Of a stretch of 64,000 nucleotides of DNA, positions 1 to 13,900 are shown piece after piece. Origin of the DNA: Canna indica. Its lineage: Eukaryota; Streptophyta; Magnoliopsida; Zingiberales; Cannaceae. The stretch spans positions 2,482,501 through 2,546,500 of the forward strand of contig CP136898.1 of the NCBI GenBank assembly GCA_034359265.1, given 5' to 3'. How positions within the stretch are numbered: the first letter of the stretch is position 1; each line of letters opens with the position of its first letter. The notes under the pieces are model-generated. The model ran no database searches and was not told the origin of the DNA. It was given only the letters and a program-made list of their open reading frames with translations. The translations under genes and the position numbers were made by a program.

Positions 1-1372
1 CTTTCCAAGTACTAATCTTATTAAACTGGGTTAGGTTAATGATATCAGTATTCTATTTTTGTTGCTGATTTCTCATTGCATCTGAATTTAAGTAGTATTA
101 ACTGTTTCTCAAAATCAATGCAAAGCCAAGAATTAATCATCCTACACTGAGTTATACCATTCAATTGTTCAATGTTTGGAATATTCCCTCTTTTTTAGGG
201 TACATACTATATAGAATCTTGAAAATTCAAAATGGAGATGACATGTTTGACTTGAGTTCCCAAAAGCAAGAAGATGCAAGAAAAAAAACTACCAAATGGA
301 ATAAAGCATATATATAAATCTTGCTTAATTATTGTAGATATTCTTGATAAATTTTCGGGCGGCCGTTTCCCCTAAAAAATTAAATTGAATTGTCGAGCTA
401 TCTCTTAAATATAATTAATTAGGTCGACATATCGAATTTCGAGCGAGATTTTTTTTCTTAAAAAAAAGGAAAAAATGCATTTATCTTAATGGAAGCCTAT
501 GGCCTCCAATAGAGTGCTCCCAAACTTATGGACTAAGGAAATAAAAATGAGGTGGGCAACACAAGTGAGCTGTTGCTTTAGTCAAACTTATCAGCATTTG
601 GAGCTCAATTATTGAGCAGACTGTGTAAACATTCACACCAAAACAATGCTGCCCAAACCCCTATCTCGCCGTCCAGCTCGCCTCTGACGGCTGTGATCGA
701 AGCTACAAGTTGCAAGTGCCTATGAGAGACTCACACCAATGCAATAGTTGGAGCTGCAAAGCACTTTATTAGTTGGGCATTTTTTTTCCAAGTGCTAAGC
801 TTTTTGCATCAAGTAAGTAGGCAAGTTTTGATCTGAGGCCACTCTGCCTATACCATCAAAATCTTAGTCACAAGTCACTCTTTGTATAAATATATATGTC
901 TTTGCCTAACTTGTGATAGGCTTTACAGGAAAAAGGCCTGTCAAGATTCCCTTTATATGTATAAATGTATATCCCTAGCAAGCTTTATGTTGATATTAAT
1001 ACAAGTAGAAATATAAATATGTTGATTAGTGACTTAATTTATATGTTATATGAATGAATGATATAATTTCACTAAATATGACTATCTTTTTTTTTTTTCC
1101 TTTTGGCACCATACAATGCACTGAGTAAAAGATAGTGTATCAAGTTGGTAATATTAAACCTTGCTTCTTTCAATCCATGAGAGAAAAGGATTTATATGAA
1201 TAGTAGGTGTTATGGATGCATGTGACTTGGATTTATATACTTACTTGTATGAGTTTCAGAGTTTGTATGTTTATACATCTCTTTGCACTTAGAAGTACTT
1301 TCAAGTACCATTGGTTTATCAAATCTATTTTGAAGATTAATTAAATTGGGTTTGATTGGGTGTTGAATTTAT
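1..1372. other. Intergenic DNA, no gene seen
   Basis: AT-rich sequence with no open frame resembling a protein and no recognisable transposon ends. It may be the distal upstream region of the peroxidase gene or the flank of a gene outside the window. Confidence 0.5.
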
Positions 1373-1791
1373 TAGGGGTGAGTGGGTCCGGGTACCCTAT
1401 ATTTTTCATCATACCTGGACCCTACCCTGTATAAGATCGGTTCCTAGGTTTTGAAATCGGACCCTGCCATGTTGGAACTTGGAACCGGATCCTATCCGGA
1501 ATCACAAGTTTCGGTTCCAATTCCAGGTACCATGTTGGATCATGTTCATTTACAAGTTCCGGGTACCTTGTTGGAATCTATTATGAAACCTGTAAATGAA
1601 CAAGTTCCAACAGGGTACAAGTTTCATTCCATGTACACAATATGTTGGACTCGGAATCGGAATTAGTTTTAACCATTTCCTTAATTGTTGTCTCAGACCT
1701 TACCCGAATTTAATTCGGGTCCACCCGGAACCTACCCGATCGGGTAGATTCCAACCAGTTCCAATGTACTCGGTACCCATGCACACCCCTA
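1373..1791. mobile_element. hAT-type MITE (TAGGGGTG ends)
   Basis: The element starts TAGGGGTGAGTGGG and ends with the inverted form (GCACACCCCTA). It is flanked on both sides by the same 8 bp, GAATTTAT (1365-1372 and 1792-1799). An 8-bp target duplication with short TA-initial terminal inverted repeats is typical of non-autonomous hAT elements. The interior is rich in GGTACC and GGAACC words and has no transposase. A related, more degraded copy lies at 8640-9479. Confidence 0.85.
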
Positions 1792-1948
1792 GAATTTATG
1801 TGAAATTTTAATTGAAATGTTATATATATGATGTTGATGGATAAAAAATTTGGTCTGAAGACTATTCGATAGATCTAATTGAGTGCTTGATCTTTTGCTC
1901 TTGAAATGACTTCAAGTGCTAACATCATCTTGTACTATCCTAATTTGA

Positions 1949-3850
1949 TCTATGTTATATTAGTTAATAAGACTTGATAGATATACTACTATAAAGTTAA
2001 GCATTTTAATTAGGTCTGTTGGCTTAAGATTTTCTACCTTGGTCTTAATCTCGGTTTTGATGATAACAAACATGAAACTAATGTCTCATTGAGAAATCTT
2101 TCAGGTTCCAAGTCGGTTAGCGCACGACGTCTGCGATCGGAAAAATTGGAGAAATCGGCAAGGACACTCGTCGACACTCGGGATTCTTCGGGAAGTTAGA
2201 GTTTAGGTTTAGAGTGTCTAGCATGTGTTGTAATCCTCCTTTATGATGCAAAGAATCCAAAAACTAAACCTGAACCCCAAAACATGAAAACCCGAAAACC
2301 GCCCTGAAATTCACTAAGCATAGGGAACTCCTTGGAGGGCTATATGATCTAGACACTTTCTTGACACAAAAAATGGTGGTAATTGTTCCTTGGGTAGAAA
2401 CTAGATAACGAGGTATTTTAAAAGATTTTTTGGAAGCCTTTAGCCTACCCATATTTGGATCGGGAGATTAGGAAATTTTCGTTTTCCGAAAATTTGTACT
2501 AGACCCCAAAAACTAGATTTTGATTCTTAAGGATTTTGATTTTTTGGATATTTTTATTGAATCCAAATGGGGGTAATCCTCATATAACATTTATGTTTGA
2601 AAGTCACTAACTTAAAGTTAATAAATGTTATATAAGTAGACTTAGCGAAGACGGAACCAGAAACGAGCAAACGAGCGGAAAAATCAGCAAACTGACATGA
2701 TTTTTCCAGTTTCGGTTGACCGAATGTGGTGGAAAATTGGCAGTAGCCAATTCGGTCGACCGGTCGGTAGACCGAAGTGTGCCAGAAAGCGGCAGTTTGC
2801 TTTTAGTCGATCGACCGACCATCGACCGGACGGCGGAAACGGCTAGTTTTTCGTCCGTTGACGAGCCGTTTCTTGTGGGGGTTTATAAATACCCATCCCA
2901 ATCTTATTTCTAGCCTTCTAATGATGCTTCTAAGCCTCAAAGAGCCACTCATTGCATCTCTATAAGAATTCTTGAGCCATCCTTGCAAATAACCCTAGCT
3001 TGAGCCTAGAAACCTTGTGATTGACTTTGAGCTTGCCTTGATTCATCTTCAAGTCATCAAGAGGAGCTAGGACATCTTGTTTGAGAGCTAAGTGTGTATC
3101 GTTTATTATTTGCTCTCATTATTGTTGTATTTTCTTGTTTATTTCATTGTATTAAAGCTTGTGTAAACCTAGGTTGTCAGGTTTGATTGAGTTGGTGATT
3201 GCCTTGGTGTTAAGGCTTAAATCCACCATTGTAAACTTAGTTTACTAGGATTAGTTGAGTTGTCCCTTAGGTTGAGGTGGGAGAGTGCTCTCGGTAGTAA
3301 GGCGGGATACTTCCGGGTGTGGAAGTGTCTTCGGTTTGAGAGCGGAGACTTTCCGGTTGTAAAGTCCTCTTTGTAAAGGAAACGATATAATCTAGTAAAG
3401 CTAAGTTTGGAAATCCTAAGCAGAGTGCTTAGGTAGTTGAGTAGGCATTGGGGCCGAACCACTATAAATCATTGTGTTTGCATTATCTCTCTTGTGTTTG
3501 CTTAATTGTCTTATTTATTACTTCTGCTTGCTATTCGAATTTGTGATTTGCCTAAGCAACCAAAGAAACGGTTAAAATCGGATTTAGGTGAATCAATTAG
3601 TAAACACACTATTCACCCCCCCTCTAGTGTGACCATTTCACCAACAAGGTCAATAGTTTAGGCCTATGAAGTTGATTAGCCGATTATCATCCCGTAGTAC
3701 CTCAATTTAGTTCTACATCGGAAGTATATTAGATGTTGTATTGGCTAATAAAAATTGATGGGTATACTACTATCAATTTTAGATTAAACATTTTAATTAG
3801 GTCAACAATTGAGGCTTATGAAGTTGATAAACTGATTATTGCATCGATCT
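1949..3850. repeat. Pre-existing tandem repeat split by the solo LTR
   Basis: A unit of roughly 110-120 bp occurs twice. One copy is split (about 1949-2016 continuing at 3652-3697); the second is intact (about 3730-3850). Both contain ATACTACTAT, CATTTTAATTAGGTC and CTATGAAGTTGAT-like words in the same order, with moderate divergence. The LTR at 2017-3646 inserted into AGGTC of the first copy, so the duplication is older than the LTR. Confidence 0.7.
2017..3646 (+). mobile_element. Solo LTR of an LTR retrotransposon (Copia-like)
   Basis: This 1630-bp sequence begins TGTTGGC and ends CACCAACA, the expected TG...CA termini with a 6-bp inverted repeat. It is flanked by the 5-bp direct duplication AGGTC (2012-2016 and 3647-3651). 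No internal domain is present, so it is a solo LTR left by recombination between two LTRs. A TATA box (TATAAATA, 2884-2891) suggests transcription on the + strand. The words TTTTGATGATAACAAA near the 5' end and ATTCACCCCCCCTCT near the 3' end resemble plant Copia LTRs; that family call is from memory and unconfirmed. Confidence 0.85.
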
Positions 3851-3860
3851 TAAAAGCTAA

Positions 3861-5551
3861 GAAAAAGAGATGGAATAAGTTCACATCGATCGATATCAGG
3901 ATGATATATGTATGGATAGTGAGATATATATTATATATTATATTATATAGAAATATATAATATATTTTTCTTAATTAATTAAATAAATAAATAATCTTTG
4001 ATCAACATGAAAATGGGCAGTGTCGGTGACAAAGTAAATTAATTATTAATTACGTGTAAAAATAAATATAGAAATGATTGCATGTGAGACTTGTACCTTC
4101 TAATCTCACCATGTCTCCAGTCCCCACTTTACCTTTTTATTCTCTGCATATTCACCCACCATTCCCTTGTTTTTTTTGGATCCATTTACTCACTATTTGC
4201 TCAACTCAATCTGTGTTTGACAGAATCAATTGGAATTCATTTTGATTGGAATATTTCCTCTGCCACAAATCACTTGCTTCCTCAATTTACATTCCATTGT
4301 ATATTTCATTAATCTTGGTCTGCATATACAACAATATATCTGTCCTAAGATTGATCAGGTATATTCTCTTGTGTCAGTATCAGTCCTGGTATTTTAATTG
4401 AATGTTGATGCCAACATGTCTAACTGATTGCTTACAATATTCATCATTTTAGCTGGCAAGCAAGAATCTCCAAAAAGCAGCCATTCTTTTGAGGCCACAC
4501 ATCAGTAAACTAATCTTATTTTTGTCTCTATTAAATCAAAATCATCCAAATCTAAGCTTAAATCATTGACTACTTATAATCACAATGAATATAATTTGAT
4601 TTGGTTGGTCCTAATGATTTTGCCTGAAATGTATCGATTCATTGAATAAGTTGAACTGATCAATTCACTCAAGTAGCTGCAAAATCATGGGAAAAAATAT
4701 TTTAGGATTTTAAGACTTTTTTTGTATAATTTAAAGAGTGATTAAGAGCTTTGTTTTTTAAAAAAATGTATTTGTTTCTGTTTATTTACTTGAGGAAAAA
4801 AAATGGGCTCAAGTCATCAGCAACTTTGTGAGGATTCAATTATTTATGCTTAATTATAGTAGTTGAAGCATGTGACCCATTAATTGCCAAACTAAATGTA
4901 GGGTTTCTGAACTCGTGAAATGAATCAAAGAAATTGGGCAAAAGTGGATGCTTAAAAACCAAAAATTTACAGTATGAGCAAATTAGGTAAAGTGCCCCAA
5001 ATTCATGTAAAATTCTCTAATATCCATGTCTTTAAGTTCATGTTACCAGTCTGACTTCAATGTTTTTACTCTTTGCATGTGATTGCTTTAGCCTCATGCA
5101 ATGGAGAAAACAGGATAAGATGATTGGTATTCTGTGGCAAAGAGGACAAGAAAACCTCCCATTATTTGGACCTGCATTTCTTTGCAAGTTGTAAATGGGT
5201 GAAATATTGTTTCAGATTTAATTCAGAACTCAATCTTAATCATGATTAAATATTTGCTTAGTTAACTATTAATAGAGAATTCAATTTCTGAATTTATGGT
5301 AAATGTAATCAACTGAAGGGAGCAAATTATAGACAGTGAACAGAAAACCTTAGATTTGTTGGACTTGAGCCTGAAAGGAGGAAGATGATGACCCAGAATC
5401 TCTGACAGCACAGCTCTCCCTGGACAAGAAGTAATTGCTTGTTTTGAAGAAGTAACCGAGTGTATAGTTATACTGTTGTGCAAGGAAACCACATGTCCTA
5501 TGCCAAGGGCCCTGACCCAATGCCCTTGTCTTTTACTTCCCCATTTCCTCC
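3861..5551. other. Intergenic, upstream region of the peroxidase gene
   Basis: AT-rich DNA with no coding sequence I can support. The frames seen here, including an antisense frame at 5262-5693, are short and compositionally biased. Confidence 0.5.
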
Positions 5552-5558
5552 TATATAA
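5552..5558 (+). promoter_or_regulatory. Putative TATA box of the peroxidase gene
   Basis: TATATAA lies 180 bp upstream of the peroxidase ATG. It is followed by an ACC/CCA trinucleotide tract (about 5560-5606) that would sit in the 5' UTR. Position and consensus fit a plant core promoter; no transcript evidence is available. Confidence 0.5.
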
Positions 5559-5737
5559 CACCACTACCACCACCACCACCACCGCCACCACCACCAGCAG
5601 TACCACCCACTTTAACTTTTTCTCATTTTGTTTGCACTTTTGGACACCTCTCACTTGCTTGCTTTCCCTTCTACATGCCCCTGTGAATTCCACCTTCCTT
5701 CCTGACTGTGAAACTTGTACCTCAGCTGAAATAAGCC

Positions 5738-7827
5738 ATGGCCATGCAGGTAGGGAGAAGATTTGCTTTGGTGGTGGTGTTCTTGATGGCTGTGAGGTTT
5801 GGGGAAGCAGCTCAACTCAGGCCAAACTTCTACCAGTCTAGCTGCGCCAATGTGGAGACAATAGTGAGGCAGGCTGTTGCTAAGAAGGTGAGCCAGACAT
5901 TTGTCACAATACCTGCAACATTGAGGCTCTTCTTCCATGATTGCTTTGTTGAGGTAAACCCTAAAAATTTCTCATCTGACTTCAATGAGCCTTTTTTCCT
6001 TTTCTTTTTTTTTCTTTTTTTTTTCTTTTGTTTCTGTTTCATCTTTTCCTTTTTCTTTTTGCGATAAAAATTGAGTCTTGATTTGGTAGGATGAACTGAT
6101 GAAGCATTGCAATTATTGAGAATCCAGTTTCTGGGTTGTTGTATGATGCATTCTTAGTGTGTTCTGATAGTTGAAAATTTGGGGATATCAAATGCAAACA
6201 GAAATTGGTGGAGGAAGCAGATTGGCATTTGTGGGGAGAATAAAATTTGGAGTTAATGTGAATCATGGATGAAACAATCGGTGCAGTAAAAAAAATACAG
6301 ATTTTTACAGGCAGATATACCTTAAATAAGATCAGATGATGGATTTGTGTGCATGCCCAAATAGCAAAAACCAATGTAAAATGCAATGTTAGAAGAAAGA
6401 ATGAGATGTAGATGCTATTGTATCTCAATTCAGGTTTGTCATCCATCTTTGAACTTTGGATCAGCGCAACAAAATAGCATACATCCCGATTTAGCATTTT
6501 TGCAAAACAAGGTGCTTTTGGTTAGAAATAGGAACATTTCCATTTAGGGTTTATTTAATATCCCAGTAAGATACATCAAGAGTGCAGCTTCTCTGATTTT
6601 ACATGGAACCAAATCTGTGTATCGATTTCACTGACAGATTCCCTGGATTATAAAACTCAAAAATGACTGCACATGAAATTAGAGAGATTACTCAAGGACA
6701 ATTTGTTCTTAGTCAAACCAAGAGTCTTTGAACACCTCAGGAAAAATACTCTTATTTCTTATCTATCATCAAAAACTGACCTTTTCTTCCCCAAACTGAT
6801 CAAAACTTGTAAAATTAAATCTGAAAGTGTGAACACTTGTAAAATCTTTGTTCTTTATGGAGTCATCAGAACAAATTAAGACACCACTCAATTGAGAAAA
6901 TTCAGTTATATATCTATGTAGAAAATAGAGAAAGAAGCTTAAGCAAATCAGATATACAACACTAAACAAAAGTAGTATCTTGCAGGGTTGTGATGCATCT
7001 GTCATGATATTTTCACGCAAAGCTGATGCCGAGAAGGATGCACCTGACAATATGTCGCTCGCCGGGGACGGTTTTGACACTGTCATCAAGGCCAAGCAGG
7101 CTGTAGAAGCACAATGTCCCGGTGTAGTATCTTGTGCTGATATCCTGGCAATTGCTGCCAGAGATGTAGTAGTTCTTGTAAGTGCATTGTTCTACATAGA
7201 ATACTACTTTTACTTGATGAATGGATTTTGATGGAACAATTTTTTTGTTGCTAGTCTGGTGGCCCAAACTTTGCTGTGGAGCTTGGTAGGCGTGATGGCC
7301 TTATCTCTAAGGCTAGTCGAGTAGCCGGACGCCTTCCCGGCCCTGAATTCAACCTCAACCTTCTCTCCAGCCTTTTCCGAATAAACAACCTCACAACATA
7401 CGACATGATCACTCTTTCAGGGGCTCACTCGGTTGGCTTCTCGCACTGCAGCCGCTTCGCCAAGCGCCTCTACTCATTTAGCTCATCGTCTCAAGTAGAC
7501 CCATCGCTCAATCTCGCGTATGCGCGCCTGCTGATGCGAGCATGCCCACGCAATGTCGATGCAACCATTGCAGTCAACATGGACCCCTTCACCCCGACCA
7601 TCTTCGACAATGTCTACTACCGGAACTTAGTGAACGGTGAAGGGCTGTTTACCTCAGATCAAGTGCTGCACACCAATCTGCTATCGAGGCCGATCGTGAG
7701 GAAGTTCGCCGCCAACCAGACCATCTTCTTCAAGGCATTTGCTGAATCTATGGTTAAGCTTGGCAGGGTCGGCGTGAAGACCGGTAAGCAGGGCGAGATC
7801 AGAAGGGACTGCACTGCATTCAATTAA
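5738..7827 (+). CDS. Class III secretory peroxidase, 326 aa
   Basis: Haem peroxidase of the plant secretory pathway (donor:H2O2 oxidoreductase), typically apoplastic or vacuolar, acting on phenolics and in cell-wall cross-linking. Three exons join in phase 0: 5738-5953, 6986-7177, 7255-7827, all GT-AG. Residues 1-25 form a hydrophobic signal peptide ending AEAA-like before QLRPNFY. The distal site RLFFHDCF supplies Arg63 and His67. The proximal haem ligand is His194 in [11 protein letters not shown]. The family words [13 protein letters not shown] and LGRRDG are present, and the C-terminus is CTAFN. Length is normal for the family. The start has good context (GCCATGGCC). The exon 2 junction falls between FVE and GCD, usual for the family. 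Intron 1 holds a long pyrimidine tract. The coding sequence is intact. Substrate and isoform cannot be assigned. Confidence 0.95.
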
Positions 7828-8639
7828 AGGCAAATTATGATGCATGATTCATTCAAGAATTTTTTTCGATATATCAGAGAGGGGATAGTAATAGTTGAGA
7901 TTCAAATGACTGCATTACAAATGTAGATGAAGTTACCATGAATCAGTTGTAATTGCATTGCCACAACTGATCAATCGATTCCTTTCGATGTAACTATCTG
8001 CATTTATGTTGTTTCATAAGAATGATATTTATATAATTGTGCATTGAGGTAACTTAATTTGTTTTTGCTAACTTGGCAGCATGCCTTGTGATGGAAACAG
8101 TAGCTAGTGATCCAGGAAAGATTACCATTGGAATCTGTTTATTGTTACTGCTCAGTGAAAATAAACAGATTCTGCTTAATTCAGCATTAAAAACAACCAA
8201 AAACTGAAAGAAAAAAAGGATGCCGAAACCTGCTAGCTAAAAAACTTGCAGAAGAGTACCTTTCTGGTCTACAAATATCATATGATGGAATTGTTGCAAA
8301 TAATTTGTTAGTAAGGGTTATTCTTAAAAAAAGAAAGAGAGATGAAAGGCGTGTTCATAAAATAATGGCTTGTTTGTCGTGGGAAAATTATGACTGGGAT
8401 GTTATTTTCATGACTATTTGCTCATTCATCTAATTATTTGCTACTTCACTCAATTATATCTTTTAATTGAAAACCTGACCAAGTGGCCAACAATATCATA
8501 TGAAATAAATTTGATACGATGATCTAAGTTTTTTTTATCAAAATTTTCTAAAATCAAATAAAATAATTTATCAAAAAATTTCACGCATATGACTTTAAAC
8601 TCAATCCAGAGTCAAATAATTAAAAGTATCTATAAAATT
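7828..8639. other. Peroxidase 3' flank, no gene
   Basis: AT-rich 3' UTR and spacer. ATAA-rich words occur around 8020-8040 but no single polyadenylation signal stands out. Confidence 0.45.
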
Positions 8640-9479
8640 TAGGGGTGAGCGGATCCGAGTAATCTGTATTGATTATATATTGTATAGGATCGGTTCCTAA
8701 ATTTGAATCCGGACCCTACCATGTTGGGATTTGAAACTGAATCATACTCGGAATCTATACTAGACCACAAGTATCGAGTTGGAACATGTTCATTTTTCTC
8801 CTTTTTGTTTATATATAATAATTCATAAATAAATAAATAAGATTAAAAATTATTTTGTGTTTATTAACAAAAAGGTTTTTTTAATAATTAATATATTAAA
8901 AGAGACAGTGAGAAAGAATATGAACAATAGTAGCACTTTGGGCCCGATCGGATTAAGCTTAGAAGAGTTCACGTTCAAAAAACAGACTCAAGTCTAACCA
9001 GACACTGCTTAGTTCGACGGCTCCACTCGACCATACAAGGACTCTTACGTCCTCATTAATTACAAGAGATCCGTCAATTATGAACACGACATCTCTAGGA
9101 TTAGCCTCGACTCATTCTGGGCACTTTCAATGAGATTTCAGAGGTATTATTGTCAAATATTCCTCAATCTGCATTATATACAGAATACACACTAGGTACA
9201 TCGAGATTTTAATTTCTATTCCCCTCACATAAAATCATTTCTTACTTGAGCGTCAGAGTATTTTTTGTAGATTCCTCCGCCGGAGTCGCACCCGACCAGG
9301 AGACGCGCCTGATCGCATCACCTCGACTTTAGGCAAGAACATAATATAATAGATATATTAATATATAATCAAAATTGAATTTAATTGATTCATTAATTCT
9401 TTATCTGGATCCTACCCGAATTTAATATGAAATACGTTTCAACTAGTTCGGATATGCTCGATTCTCGTGCACATCCCTA
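8640..9479. mobile_element. hAT-like MITE with internal LTR-type insertion
   Basis: Begins TAGGGGTGAGCGGATCCG and ends GTGCACATCCCTA, matching the element at 1373-1791 at both termini and in internal words (CGGACCCTACCATGTTGG). The flanks ATAAAATT and ATAAGATA agree at 6 of 8 positions, a decayed target duplication. The middle (about 8900-9335) is unrelated and includes ACTTGAGCGTCAGAG and GGAGACGCG words that I associate with plant LTR retrotransposon ends. It therefore looks like a nested, fragmentary insertion. Confidence 0.6.
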
Positions 9480-9719
9480 ATAAGATAGAACGATAGAATT
9501 GGATGAGAACAAAACAAATAGACCGACCCATTTTTTTTCATCGTTCTTTTTTATTTTTAATTTAAATTTAATTGAACTAATTGAATAAAATCGATTCAAA
9601 GTGCAGCCTAACAATACGTTGTGTTTATCCGATCAACAGTTCTATAGAATTTTATTTTCAAAAAAAAAAAAAAAACAGTTCTATAGAATTTGCGGAAAAA
9701 CCAACTCCTTAAAACAAGT

Positions 9720-10984
9720 CCATCAAGAATTCAAGATGCCCACATCTGGGAATCCCATTGTGCAACACCAGCTTCTGCATTTCTTCCCTGCTCCATTGGG
9801 GATGAACAGGAGCTGTCAATTTGGTCCAGGGAGGAGAAGACATAGCAGGCCCCTACAAGAGGAAGAGCTGCAGAGGGAGCACTTGCGTGCAGGGCTTTTC
9901 CACTGCTCCAATCTCTCTCTCTTTGATTGGGATGGAATGCAGAAAGGTGAGTTTTTTGTGCTCGAGTGGGGGCGGATGCCATTTATTTATTCCAGATCAA
10001 TTTGTTGTTTTCTGCCGCTGCCTATTTTTCCTTCTTTTTTTTTCCTTTTCTCTCTCCCTTTGATATTAAAAATTCACTTTTTCTGGAGAGATAATGGCTT
10101 TTGCAATCAGCATCAGGGCTCTCCTCACTCTCTGCGTTATTCCCCCATCATCATTCTCTCACACACAAGAATCTCCTTTCTCAAGAATCCGTGAATCAAT
10201 ACAGCTGCTTTGCTTTGCCTTGCCTTCCTCACCCCTTCTTATCCACCATAACCATCACTATCATCTTCTTGGATCAAACCTTGGAGACCAACAGCTTGGA
10301 CTCGCCCCCTGTTTGATACCGAGAGGTTTGGGGATTTGGCAAGTTCTTGAGATATTTCAGTGGCGCTTTCTGGGTCTTTTTATCTCGAGTTACTGTGTAG
10401 AGCCAAAAAAAGATTGGATCTTGCTGTTGTTTGGTTCTTCTCCCTTTTGATTTTGAGGGGTTTAGCTCAGTGTTGGCTTCTCAGTGGTTTTTAATAAGCG
10501 CCCTATCTCTACCGTTGTCTCCGTCGGGAGCCGTGTTGGTTTACCGAAGGCCGGGCCGAACAGTCTCCCTCCCTCCTCCAAGTTTACCTTGGTTGTGAGC
10601 CAATTCTGTTAGCAATTCTTCTCGATCAGCTGCCACCGAGGCCAACCCACTTTATTCCTTGGTGTGTTTCTCTCTCTCGTGGATCCATCGAATATCTTTC
10701 CCAAGTTCCCTCTTTCATTTTTCCTTAGAATTGCCTTCCGGAGACCACCTGCACCTTGTTGCTTCTTCCTCTGCCTGGGGCTCCTGATGATGTAAATTTC
10801 TATAACCTCTAGACAACAATCATTCTCCTCGATGTTTGTTAATTTCATTTAATTTTCAGTTGCCAGGGTAAGACTGGAGAAGTTAGCTGCTGCTTTGGAT
10901 GAGTATTTCCATGTATTCAGATCTTAACTATGTCTTCTATGCTTTGTTATAATGGTATTCTGGTAGGCTCTTTCTGAGATACTA
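9720..10984 (+). promoter_or_regulatory. Probable 5' leader/promoter of the histidine kinase gene
   Basis: A region of more balanced composition with CT-rich tracts, a plausible 5' splice site (AGAAAG|GTGAGT near 9945) and a plausible 3' splice site (GGTAG near 10966) just before the coding exon. This fits a leader with one or more introns. An in-frame TAG at 10964-10966 stops upward extension of the coding frame unless an upstream coding exon splices in there. Exact leader exons cannot be fixed from sequence alone. Confidence 0.4.
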
Positions 10985-13900
10985 ATGAATTGGTTCATTG
11001 ATGCTCAAATAATGGAGAAGACCAGTTATGTTAGTTATAAGAGCAATCTAAGGGTGGGGTGGTACAAGAAGTTCCACATAAGCAAATGGAGGAGTCAACT
11101 TTACAGTCACTACTTTGGATCAAAGAAGGTCAGGGAGACATGGAGGAAGCTGCTGCTTCTGTGGATTGCTGGATCGTTCTTGGGTTCTCTCGGGATCTTC
11201 TGGTTTATGAACTCCCAAGCCATGGAGAAGAGAAGAGAGATGCTTTCAAGCATGTGTGATGAACGTGCTAGGATGCTTCAGGACCAGTTCAATGTTAGCA
11301 TGAACCATCTTCAAGCCTTAGCAATCTTGATTTCTACCTTTCACCATGCCAAAGAACCATCTGCCATAGATCAGGTACTGATTTTCTCTTAGAATTCCAG
11401 CCTTTCAATGAATATCCAAGATATTTATTGCATCTTTACTCCAAATTACTCAGTTATCCACTTGATAACAGCAAATTTGTGTCTGATTTGATCTTCTGAA
11501 AGTAGAATTAACTACATGTAGATATAACCCTCTGCTACAATTGAAGATTGACAACATGAGAAATGACCTTGTTGGACAGATAACATTTTCTAGATATGCT
11601 GAAATGACTGCTTTTGAGAGACCACTGACAAGTGGTGTGGCGTATGCCGTGAAGGTGCTGCATTCAGAAAGGGAACAGTTTGAGAAGAAACAAGGTTGGA
11701 AAATCAAGAAAATGTATTCAACAGAGCAATCCCCATCTTGGAAAGAAGATGCAGATCCTGACAACCAGGAAATATCCCCTATAAAGTATGAATATGCTGC
11801 TGTCATTTTTGCTCAGGACGCTTATAAACATGTAATTTCATTCGATTTATTGACAGGAAAGGTGAGACATTACATATGATTTTTAAGCTCATCTTGTTTA
11901 TCATTTTATGTTTGCTGTAGACTCTGGTTAGAAATCCCTTGTATATTGTTCTTGTTATGTTGGACTCTGATGTGTAATTTTTCTAAAATAAGTAATAATG
12001 GGATCATCATTTTACCAAAGAAATTTGTTCGGACATTGATCTGCTGGAAATTAAACTAGCTGAAGCTAACTTGAACAGAAGTGGTTATGATATTATACAA
12101 TGTTTGATAGTGGTTTACGTTTTATCATTTGTTGAATTTCTTTTAGTTAGCAACACATTATTAACCAATACTATTATCTCCATGTAGACATATTCAATTA
12201 CTATGTATAAGCTATTGTATGTAATTGTATTTGTGTATTCAAATGATGACATTCAATTCTTCTTCCTGTACTTTGAAAGAATGGTGGTTAACTAGAAAAA
12301 CACAAAAATGATGTGGTAGCATTTTTTAATTATTTTTCGAGACATCACTCCATGTTAAGTTATGTTAGCCATCATTGTAAATAATGCATAGGTAGTTAAC
12401 CCCATGGTTTAAAATACCGGTACCGGTACCATACCGTACCGACACACGGTACGGGCCGGTACAAAAAAAGCATACCGGCCATTTTTTTTTTTTGATGTTA
12501 AAAATAACTCCAATAACACATAATTGATCAAGAAATATTTAAATTTAAGATTCAAATATCAAATACACGAATACAATATTTTAAATCCGGCCCCAAATGA
12601 TATATGCCACTGTAGCAACGACTCTTTTTAAGAGCCGTTACGTCATACCGGGCAATACCGCCCGATATGACATCAAATACCGTCCGGTATGGGCAGTATT
12701 TGATAAATACCGCTCATACCAGACGGTACTTACCGAGATACCCGGTATCGCCCAATACCGGGTAGCTCGTATACCTGTTTTTCAAAAAACCGGTAAATAC
12801 CGACCGTACCATGTGGTACGGTACGGTATTTGAAACCATGGTTAACCCTACAAGTGTGGCTTTCTTTTTTCCTTTGGTATTTTTAATCTTTTTTCAATAG
12901 TATTCTACAGAAAAGATTAAACCATTAGATGAAGCAAGATCTATTGATTTTATATCTTTAATACTCCCTCATGTGGATAGGTAGAATTTGCTCAAGCACA
13001 ACACTTGGAACATAACTTGATTGCGGTAAGTTTTTTTTGAAAAAATGTGTGGCGTGGTATAGATTTGTGCACTTGATGTGCTCTGCCACCATGTTTTTTC
13101 TGAATGTCATTCTATCTAAAAGATCAACGTTCAAAGAGGGTAAAAGGAAGGGAGGGACAATGGAGGAAGGTGAGAGAAAGGGAGGGGAGCATTTCAATTG
13201 TTTTTATATTTGGTTCAACAATGAGAAATGCAAGGAATATTTTACCCTTCTTTTGTTTGGTTGGAGACTAGAAGGGAATGGGAGATATGTTTCTTTAACT
13301 ATCTTAACCTTCTTTTTAACATCTAAATTTGCATGTTTAGTTGAAATGCTTAAGTACTGCTATTTCATTTTGCTGTTTTTGACAGGCCCAGCTATAACTT
13401 TATAACTTGTTGATTATAATTAATATTTCAACAATTAAAGATACCTCCTTTTATGCAGGAAGACTGTGAAAACGTTCTACGGGCTAGGAAATCTGGGAGG
13501 GGGGTTTTAACTGCTCCTTTTGAGCTATTAAAATCAAAAAGACTAGGGGTTATTATGACATATGCAGTTTACAAGACGGAACTTCCTTCAAATGCAACAC
13601 CATATGAGCGTATCCGAGCAGCTATAGGGTGAGTTATCTTCTAATTACGCATCATAAGTTCTTTTAGACACCAATGTTTTCTGCTCAAAAATTAAATTGC
13701 TGTTCTATTTGGCAATATGCAGGTATTTAGGTGGAATCTTTGACATAGAGGCTCTAGTGGATAAATTACTTCACCAGCTTGCATCCAAGCACTCCATTAT
13801 GGTCAATGTTTATGATACAACAGATCCTGATGCACCAATCAGTATGTATGGTCCAAACCTGACTGGTACTGGTATATACCACATTAGTACCCTTCATTTT

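Noticed and set aside
5262..5693. Antisense 143-codon frame over the peroxidase promoter
   Set aside because: It contains a Val run made by the ACC microsatellite and has no protein similarity that I recognise.
9601..10450. Several short + strand frames upstream of the receptor
   Set aside because: More consistent with a spliced 5' leader; biased composition and no homology seen.
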